A DNA stretch of 64,000 nucleotides from Amycolatopsis sp. MtRt-6 (GTDB lineage: Bacteria > Actinomycetota > Actinomycetes > Mycobacteriales > Pseudonocardiaceae), in contig NZ_JADWPD010000026.1 in the NCBI RefSeq assembly GCF_017308975.1, positions 1 to 64,000 on the forward strand, written 5' to 3'. A model generated the notes under the pieces. It made no database searches. It was not told where the DNA came from and saw only the letters and a list, made by a program, of their open reading frames with translations. Position 1 is the first letter of the stretch; the number at the start of each line of letters is the position of its first letter. The position numbers and the translations under genes are program-made. Below are positions 1 to 8,400 of this stretch, piece by piece.

Positions 1-119
1 CGAGGGCTTCACCCATCTCCAGGTTCGCCACGCTGGTCCCGGCACCACTTCCTGCCACCACAGGCAACCACCACCAACCCAACACCCCCGACCAGCCACA
101 ACCACGATGAAACAACCCC

Positions 120-300
120 AATGTGGCCTTCGGTGCGTTGAGCGCACCGAAGGCCACCTTGGGTGCGTTGAGCGCACCGAAGGCCACATTGGGTGCGTTG
201 GACGCACCGAAGGCCGCCTTGGGTGCGTTGGACGCACCGAAGGCGGCCTTGGGTGCGTTGAGCGCACCCAAGGCCACCTTGGGGCGCTTGGGACGCTTGA
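120..300. repeat. 30-bp tandem palindromic repeat array (5 copies plus a decayed one)
   Basis: Five copies of a 30-bp unit begin at about 131, 161, 191, 221 and 251, and a degraded sixth follows at 281. Each unit carries a small hairpin, GGTGCG-TTGAG-CGCACC. The first copy extends to a near-perfect inverted repeat with 18-nt arms, from AATGTGGCCTTCGGTGCG at 120. The array lies just downstream of the P450 stop at 356, where transcripts from the minus-strand NRPS operon would end, so it may act as a terminator or RNA-stabilising structure. It reads through as ten-residue repeats in several frames, which is spurious. There is no spacer between copies, so it is not CRISPR. The rest of 1-355 shows no gene. 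Confidence 0.85.
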
Positions 301-355
301 GCCGGGCCAGCGGAAGGCGGACCGGGGCGGAAGGCGGGCGGGACGGCGGGCAGGC

Positions 356-1561
356 TCAGCGCAGCCGGACTTCCAGCGCGACCCGGTGCCGGCCCCGCGG
401 CAGCGGCACCCACTCCGGCTCACCCACCGGCTCCACCGCCGGAAAGCGCTCGAACAAGCTCCGCAACGCCACCTCGGCCTCCAGCTTCGCCAGCGCGACA
501 CCCAGGCAGAAGTGCGGCCCCCAGCCGAATCCCACGCTGCCCTCGCGGCCGCCGTGCTCGGCCTGATGGCGGATGTCCGTCGTGTGGGGGCAGGCGAACT
601 GGGCCGGGTCGCGGTTGGCCGCGCCGAGGACCGCCTGGACCGGGTCGCCCGCGCGGATCCGGGCGCCGCCCAGCACCATGTCCGTTGCCGCGTAGCGGAG
701 GCGGGCCAGCTGGACCGGGCCGTCCGTGCGGACCAGCTCGCGCACCGCCGCCGGCCACAGCTCGGGCTCGGTGCGCAGCAGCGCGAGCTGGGCGGGGTCG
801 CGCATCAACGCGAGTGCCGCGTTGGACAGCATGTGCGCCATCGTCTCGTGTCCGGCGAGCACCAGGAACACCACCAGCGCCACCGTGTCGACGTCGGTCA
901 GGCCGTCCTGGGCGACGACCTCGCTGAGCAGGTCCTCGCGCGGGTCCGCCCGGCGCCTGTCGACCAGGTCGTGGCAGTAGGCGAACATCTCGCCCAGCGT
1001 CGGCGTGATCCGCGCCGGGTCGCCGTCGACCAGCACCTTGCCCCAGCGCCACCAGGCCGCCCAGTCCGGCTTCGGCACCCCCACCAGCTCGCACACCACC
1101 GCCATGGCCAGCGGGTAGGCGTACTCGTCCAGCAGGTTCGCCGTCGCGCCGAGGCCGTCGAGCAGCTCGTCGACGATCTGCTGCACCCGGGGCCGCAGTG
1201 TGGCGACGCGGTTCGCGCCGAAGGCGTGGCTGATACTGCGGCGCAGCCGGGTGTGCTCGGCGCCGTCGAGGCTCAGCAGGCTCGCCCGCAGGTACGGCAG
1301 GTGCTCCGGCGGTGTGCCCAGCGCGAGGAGCGCCTCCTCCTGCGTCTGCGCGCCCCGGCCCGGCAGGCCGGCCGGATCGTTGCGCACGGCCGGGTCCGCC
1401 AGCACCGCGCGGACCTCGGCGCTGCCGGTGACCAGCCAGCCCTCCCCGCCGTCCGGCAGCCGGGCCCAGCAGACCGGCCCGGCGGCGAGGACGCGGTCGT
1501 AGCCGCGGATCGGGTCGGCGAGGACGGCCGGGTCGCGGACGTCCACCACGGGTTCGGACAT
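356..1561 (-). CDS. Cytochrome P450, NRPS-cluster tailoring enzyme
   Basis: This 401-residue soluble bacterial P450 should insert oxygen into the peptide product or a building block using ferredoxin-delivered electrons. Visible motifs are the I-helix oxygen-binding AGHET near residue 239, the K-helix ELVR near 276 and the haem loop FGWGPHFCLG near 345-354 with the Cys ligand. The ATG at 1561 has AGGAG just upstream. Only 8 bp separate it from the TauD stop, so it is the last gene of the NRPS operon. P450 genes occur in some Amycolatopsis detoxin clusters as I recall, so hydroxylation of a detoxin-like peptide is plausible. The exact substrate cannot be read from sequence. Confidence 0.93.
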   Translation of the reverse strand: MSEPVVDVRDPAVLADPIRGYDRVLAAGPVCWARLPDGGEGWLVTGSAEVRAVLADPAVRNDPAGLPGRGAQTQEEALLALGTPPEHLPYLRASLLSLDGAEHTRLRRSISHAFGANRVATLRPRVQQIVDELLDGLGATANLLDEYAYPLAMAVVCELVGVPKPDWAAWWRWGKVLVDGDPARITPTLGEMFAYCHDLVDRRRADPREDLLSEVVAQDGLTDVDTVALVVFLVLAGHETMAHMLSNAALALMRDPAQLALLRTEPELWPAAVRELVRTDGPVQLARLRYAATDMVLGGARIRAGDPVQAVLGAANRDPAQFACPHTTDIRHQAEHGGREGSVGFGWGPHFCLGVALAKLEAEVALRSLFERFPAVEPVGEPEWVPLPRGRHRVALEVRLR

Positions 1562-1569
1562 GAGGCTCC

Positions 1570-2442
1570 TCAGCCCTTGAGCGGGCCGCCGTTGATCGCG
1601 ACGCGGTGGCCGAAGCGGGTGTGCGGGTAGTAGTCGTACGTCGCGTGGTGCTGGACGCAGCGGTTGTCCCAGAACACCAGCGTGTTCGGCTCCCAGCGCA
1701 CGCGGCAGGCGAGCATCGGCCGGTTCGGCACCATCGAGAACAGCAGGTCGAGCACGGCCTGGCTCTCGTCGGCCGACAGCTGCGGGATGCGCGAGGTGTA
1801 GGCCGGGTTGACGTACAGCAGCGGCCGGTCGGTCTCCGGGTGCCGCACCACCACCGGGTGCTCGCTGACCGGGGGCTCGTAGCCGTCCGGGATCTTGTGG
1901 CCGCGGAAGGCGTGCGCGCCGTCGTGGATCGCGGTCAGCCCGGCCAGCAGCTCCTTCAGCTTCGGCGACAGCATGTCGTAGGCGAGGTGCATGTTCGCGA
2001 AGAGCGTGTCGCCGCCGCTGCCCGGCTCGGGCACGCGCGTGATGTGGAGCATCGAGCCCAGCGACGGCTCGGCGTCGGCGGTCCCGTCGGCGTGCCAGCC
2101 GTTGCCGAACACGTTCGCCGACTCCGGCGCGGTCGCGACCTCGAGGATGTACGGGTCGCCGTGCTCGGGCGGCGGGTTCACCGGGCGCAGCTCACCGAAC
2201 GCCGCGGCCAGGCGCTTGTGGTCGTCGACCGAGATGTCCTGGTCGCGGAACACCAGCACGTGGTGGTCGAGGAAGGCCGTCTTCAGCTCGGTGAGCTGCT
2301 CGTCGGTCAGCTCCCGCGTCAGGTCGAGGCCGGTGACCTCGGCGCCGATCACCGGGGTGAGGCCCCGCACCGCCAGCGTCCGGTAGCCGCGCGCCGGCCG
2401 CGTCGTGATCCGCTTGACGGCGTCGAGTTCGTACTGCTCCAT
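1570..2442 (-). CDS. TauD/TfdA-family Fe(II)/2-oxoglutarate dioxygenase
   Basis: The protein has 290 residues. It is a non-haem iron hydroxylase of the TauD family: WHADGT supplies the HxD iron ligands, the distal His lies in CVQHHATYD, and the following RFGHRVAINGG holds the 2-oxoglutarate-binding Arg. The ATG at 2442 is chosen because GGAGGAAAGG sits directly upstream; an open frame extends to 2583 but would run into the upstream PKS gene. A TauD enzyme beside an NRPS and an NRPS-PKS is the hallmark of detoxin/rimosamide clusters, where it is linked to oxidation of the proline-derived ring. That role is inferred here by analogy. Confidence 0.92.
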   Translation of the reverse strand: MEQYELDAVKRITTRPARGYRTLAVRGLTPVIGAEVTGLDLTRELTDEQLTELKTAFLDHHVLVFRDQDISVDDHKRLAAAFGELRPVNPPPEHGDPYILEVATAPESANVFGNGWHADGTADAEPSLGSMLHITRVPEPGSGGDTLFANMHLAYDMLSPKLKELLAGLTAIHDGAHAFRGHKIPDGYEPPVSEHPVVVRHPETDRPLLYVNPAYTSRIPQLSADESQAVLDLLFSMVPNRPMLACRVRWEPNTLVFWDNRCVQHHATYDYYPHTRFGHRVAINGGPLKG

Positions 2443-2464
2443 GGTTTCCTTTCCTCCGTGGGTC

Positions 2465-5400
2465 TCACGGTCCGATGGCCGCGGCCACCGCGGTGACGTG
2501 CGGTGTGCGCACGATGCCGTAGTGGGTGGCGGGCAGCGCACGCCAGTGGCTCGGTTCGGGCAGCAGCGCGCGCCAGCCGTCACGCTCGGTCACCGGCAGG
2601 CCGGGTTCGGGTTCGGCGGCGAGCCAGACGTGGCTGGGGGTCGCGGCCAGGCGGGGCAGTTCGTGTCCCGCCATGCTCTCCAGGTTGGCCCGGCAGGCGC
2701 GGGCGAGCCGCCGGGCGTGCTCGCCCGCGGTGCCGCCGGACGCGCCGAGTTCCCGCTCGAACACCGTTTCCACCTGCGTTTCGCTGTAGTCCGCGGCGCT
2801 CGCGCCGGGCGGCGGCGGGTCGATGAGGTGCAGGGCCCGCACCGGTTGCCCGGCCGCCTCGGCTTCGGCGGCCATGCCGGCCGCGACCCAGGCGCCGAAC
2901 GACCACCCGGCCAGCTGCCGGACGTGGCCGGGGAACCGCTGCGCCAGCGCCGCGTGGTAGCGGCGGGCCCGGTCCACTATGGACCATCCGGGTGGTTCGG
3001 GCCTGCTCAGCGCCGGATCGGCGATCACGCAGACGCCGAGCGCCGGGTCCAGGGCTTCGACGAGCGGGCGGTAGGCGTGGACGTCCCCGCCGACCGGGTG
3101 CACGAGGCAGACGACTTCGCGGCCCGCCCCGGCCCGCCAGACCTGCACTACGACGTCGCCCGTGTCGGCGGCTTCGGCGAGCTTGGCCAGCAACGCCGCC
3201 ATCGTCACCTCCGGGCCGAGCCAGGCGAGGTCGAGGTCGACACCGTAGAGGCGTTTCACCGAGTCGACGACGTCCAGCAGCGTCAGGGAGTCGGCACCGA
3301 GGTCGTACAGCGGGACGTCCGGGTCGAGCTCCGCGACGCCGAGGAGGGCACGGACTTCCTCGGTCAGGTTCGCTTCGGCCGGTTTGACCGCCGGGGTGGT
3401 GTCGCGTTCGTGGAAGGCGCGGGCGGTTTCGAGGCCGGTGGTCGCGATGAGCACCTGCGGCAGCCCGGAGGCCAACGCGCGGGCGAAGGTGCGCCGTCCC
3501 TCGGCGTCGTGCAGGCCGACGGCCAGGTGGGCCTGGTGCCGGGCGTCGGTTTCCCGGGCGGTGACGGCCATGCCGGTGTCGCGCCAGACGTCCCAGCCGA
3601 TCGAGAGCCGGACGGTCGGGCCGTCCCGGTGGGCCAGGGCGTCGAGGAACCCGTTGGCGGCCGCGTAGTCCAGCTGGCCGATCCCGCCGAACTGCGCGGA
3701 CAGCGACGAGCAGTAGACGGCGTAGGCGGGCCGGTCGCGTTCGACGAGCTGCTCGGTGAGGAGGGCCCCGGCGAGCTTGACCGCCTGCGTGCCCGCGCCG
3801 CGGGTGGCGATGAGCCCGCCGTCGGGGACGCCGGCCGCGTGCACGATCCCGGCGAGCGGGCCGGGCACGTCGGCGGCGGTGATCTCCGTGAGGTCGGCGG
3901 CGAGCAGGTCGACGCGGTCCGCCCACGGCTTGAGCGCCTCGGGCAGGAAAGGACGGCGCGCCAGCAGGATGACGCGGCCGGTCGTGCGGGTCAGGAGTTC
4001 TTCCGCGACGGCCGTGCCGATACCGCCGGTGCCGCCGAGGACGAGGTGCGTCCCGTCGGCGGCGACGAGCTCCCCGGCGGTGACGGGGGCGCTGTCCTGG
4101 GCCCACCAGAAGCCGTTCCGGAGGGCGACCCGCTCCGGTGGGGGCGGACCGGTGAGCAGATCGGCGAGGGGGTTCAGCTCCGGGCCGGGGAGGTCGACCC
4201 AGTGGCCGGGCACGCCGGTTTCCTGCGGGCCGACGGCGGTGACCCCGGCGAGCAGCCCGGCCTCCGGGCGGGTGACGGCGGTGGTCGCGGGCGCGGCGCC
4301 GGCGGAGACCCACCACGTCCTCAGTGGACGGTCACGCGCGGCCCGCAGGAGCGCGGCGGGCGTGTCGAGGCAGGCCCAGGTCGCGTGGCGCACGGACGTT
4401 TCGCCGAGCGGGCCGGTGATGCCGAGCGGGAGGGTGTGGAGCCAGTCGATCCCGGTGTCCGGGAGGGCGTCCAGGACTCGGCGCAGGTGGGTGGTGTCGG
4501 CGGGGTCGGCTTCGAAGGTGTCGGGGCCTCGGCGGGCGAAGTGGTCTGCGGTGTGGACGCGCACGACACGCGGGTAGGCGGCGTCGAGGGCGGGTGCGGT
4601 CAGCGGGCCGTCGCCGCTGACGACGAGGGTGCGGTCGGTGCGGGTCGCGGTCGTGGCCCGGCGCAGGCGCACCCAGGTGGGCTGGTGCAGCCACTCGGCT
4701 TCGGGCAGCCGCGCGGTGGCTTTCCGCGGGAAGTCGAAGTCCCGCGCGTCGAACGCGGGCGGCGGGAAGTCCCACGGCGCGGGAGCAGGGGACTGCCCCC
4801 AGTCGACGACGGCGCCGGTCGCCCAGGCGGCCGCCAGGGCGGCGGGCTCCGGCGAACTCGCGGCCGAGCGGTCTGCCGCGACCTCGGTCGGGACTTCCCG
4901 GGGCTCGGCCGTGCGCAGCCACTCGACCGCCGTGGCCGCGTCCTCGCACGCCGCCGCCAGGCGCCAGGGACCCTCCGGGCGGCCCGACTGCAGGTGGCGA
5001 AGCACGTCCACATAGGACGACGGATGTGCGGCCAGGTAGTCCGCCACCCGGGCCGCGGCCAAGCGCAACGCCGTCGCGCTGCGGGCCGAAAGCACCACGC
5101 ACCGCACCGGGTCCGGGCGGGCCGGCGGTACCGGGCGAACCGACTCCAAGACCACGTGGGCGTTCGTCCCGCCGATGCCGAAGCTGCTCACCCCGGCCAC
5201 CCGCGGGCCCGCGGGCCAGGGTTCGGCCGACGCCGGCACCCGGAACGGCCCCAGGTCCAACGCCGGGTTGGGGGCGCGGAAGTCCACGGTCGGCGGCAAC
5301 ACCCCGTGGTGCACCGCCAGTGCCGCGCGGATCAGCCCCACCACCCCGGCCGCCGCGCCGAGGTGACCGATCTGGCTCTTCACCGACGAAAGCGCGCACG

Positions 5401-8400
5401 CCGACACCTCGGGCATCGCCTCGCGCAGGGCCGCGACCTCGATCGGGTCGCCCAGGCGGGTGCCGGTTCCGTGCGTCTCCACGTAGCCGACGTCGGCGCC
5501 CGAACGCCCGGCCCGCCGCAGCGCGGCCCGGATCGCCGAACGCTGCCCCGCCGGGGACGGCGCGCTGTAGCCCTGCTTCACCGCGCCGTCGTTGCTCAGC
5601 GCCGACCCCGTGATCACCGCGTACACCGTGTCGCCGTCGCGACGGGCCGCCGAAAGCGGCTTCAGCACGACCACGCCGACGCCGCTCGCGCCCACCGTGC
5701 CGTCCGCGTCGTCGCTGAACGGGCGGCAGTGCCCGTCCGGCGAAAAGATGTGCTGCGGCCGGTACCGGTACCCCTCGGCCAGGGTGACGTCGACGAGCAC
5801 GCCGCCCGCCAGCATCACCTCCGCCTCGCCGCCGCGCAGCATCCCGGCGGCCTGGTGGACCGCGACCAGCGAACTCGAACACGCCGTCTGGGTCGTCAGC
5901 GCCGGACCCGTCAGGTCGAGGTGGTAGGCCACCTTCGTCGCCAGGAAGTCCTTCTCGTGGTGCAGGGCCAGCTGGAAGCCGTCCGGCAGCGCCGCCGGGT
6001 CGGCCTCGCGCAGCAGCTCCTGGAAGTATGTGTTCTCGCCGCAGCCCGCGATCAGCCCGACACCGGCCCCCGACGTGATCCCGGCGTGCGACAGCGCCTC
6101 CACGCACGCCATCAGCAGCTGCCGTTGCTGCGGGTCCATCAGCGCCGCGTCGCGGTGGCTGATCCCGAAGTACGCGGGGTCGAACGCCAGCGGGTCGGCC
6201 AGGAGACTGCGCGCCCCGACCAGGCCGCCGGCGGCCGGGAACTCCTCGATGCCACGCCGGCCCGAGACGACGAGGTCCCAGAACGCCGCCAGGTCCCGCG
6301 CGCCGGGCAGCCGCACCGCCATGCCGACGACGGCCACCGGCTCGTCGGTCGCGGACCGGGAAACCGCGGCCGCCGCGGCCGGGCCGCGCTCCAGGTGCCG
6401 GGTCAGGTCCCGCAGGGTGACGTGCTCGAAGAGGTCGGCCACCGTGAAGCGGTAGCCTGCTTCCGCGCAGCGCAGGTGGAACCGCATCAGCGACAGCGAA
6501 CTGGCCCCGGCGGCGAAGAACGTCTCGTCGGGACCGATCGGCGTGCCGGTCACCTCCTCGAACAGCGCCGCGAGCTCGCTCGAGGGCCGCGTGGCCGTCC
6601 GGTGCAGGTCCGTGCCCGCCGTGCGGGGAGCGGCGTCCCGGTCGAGCTTCCCGCTCGGCGTGCGCGGCAGGGCGGCGACGACGCGGAAGCGGTCGACCCG
6701 CGCGTGCGGCGGCAGCAGCGGCACGAGGTGGTCGGCCAGCTCGGCCGCCGACGGCGTCCGGCGGCACTCCAGGAACGCGGTCAGCCGGCCGTCTTCGGCG
6801 GCGACGACGGCGTTGACGACGTCCGCGTGCCGCAGCAGCGCCGCCTCGACCTGCCCGAGTTCGAGGCGGTGCCCGCTGAGCTTGACCTGCCGGTCGGCCC
6901 GGCCGTCGAAGTGCAGCAGCCCGGCGCGGTCGAAGTGGGCGAGGTCGCCGCTGCGGTAGTACAGCTCGGGCAGCTCGGTGAACTTCTCCGGCGCCGCGTC
7001 GCCGAGGTAGCACCGGTTCGCCGGCAGCCCGCCGATGAGCAGCTCACCCACCTGCCCCGGCGGCAGGGGCGCGCCCCCGGCGCCGGCGACCCGCAGGACC
7101 GCGTTCGCCACCGGACGGCCGATCGCGGGCCGGTCGGGCCAGTCCGCGCTGTCGCCGTCGAGGGTCAGCGCGCTGACGACGTGGGTTTCGGTCGGCCCGT
7201 AGTGGTTGTGCAGGCGCGCGCCGGGCAGCCCGGCGAACCAGCGGCGGATCGCCGGCGTGCACACCAGCTGCTCGCCGGCGGTGATGACGTCCCGCAGCCG
7301 CGCGGGGTACCGGCCGAGCCGGACGCCGTGCTCGGCCAGCAGCTGCAAAGCCACGTACGGCAGGAAGATCCGTTCGATCCCGGCCGTGTCCAGCTGGGTC
7401 AGCAGCGCCGGGACGTCGTGCCGCCACTCGGGGCGGATCAGGTGGAGCCGGCCGCCGCCGCACAGCGTCGTGAAGATCTCCTGGAACGACACGTCGAACG
7501 ACAGCATCGAGAACTGCTGGGTCGCCGCGGGCGGCGCGGCCTGCCACTGCAGCAGGTTGGCCAGGGTGGCGTCCGGGACGCGCACGCCCTTGGGCACGCC
7601 GGTCGAGCCCGAGGTGAACAGCGTGTAGAGCGGCCGGCCGGCGTGCCGCGCCGGGACGTCCGGCACCGGCCCGCCGGTGAGCGTGACGAACCGCCGTTCG
7701 ACGTCCGTGTCCAGGGTTTCCCCCGGCGCGAGCAGGACGCACCGCGGCCGGACGCGGTCGAGCATGACGCGCAGCAGCTCCGGCGGGTACGCGGGATCCA
7801 GCGGCACGGCGGTGATGTTCAGCCGGGCCAGCGCCAGCAGCGCGACGACGTGTTCGGCCGACGGCCGGAAGTACAGCGCGATGTCGGTGGCGTCGGCGGG
7901 CAGGGTGGCGGCGAGCCGGGCCGCGTGCGCGTCCAGTTCGGCGTAGGTCAGGGTGGTGTCGCCGGTCAGTGCCGGCGCGCCGGGCGTCCGCGCGACCTGC
8001 CGCGCGAAGCCGTCCGCCACGGTTTCCCACGTCAGTGCGGCGTCGGCGCCACGGCCGTGGTCGCGGTGGTCCGGGATCCGGGCGTCGCCGTGCAGGGCGC
8101 GGTCGAAGACTTCGCCGAGGGCCGTCGCCTCCGCTTCGGTGAAGTGGCCTTCCCCGTACTCCCACAGGCAGTCGAAGCCGTCCGGCCGTTCCACGACGGA
8201 CAGCGTCAGCGCGCACTTCGCCTCGGCCGCCTCGATCCACTGTGGACTGACCGTGCACCCGGGCAGGCGCAACGCGCCGAAGTCGGTGTTCTCCAGGACG
8301 AACAGGTAGTCGAAAGCCGCGTACCCGGGATCGAGGTCGGCGAACGCGACGTCCTGGTGGTCCAGGGCCGATCCCGCCGCTTCGCCGAGCCGCCGCAGCT

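Noticed and set aside
120..300. CRISPR array
   Set aside because: Repeats are directly contiguous with no unique spacers, and no cas genes are present.
107..1630. Repeat-coded protein at the left end
   Set aside because: Ten-residue repeats arise from the 30-bp array in every frame; the rest of the frame is antisense to the P450.
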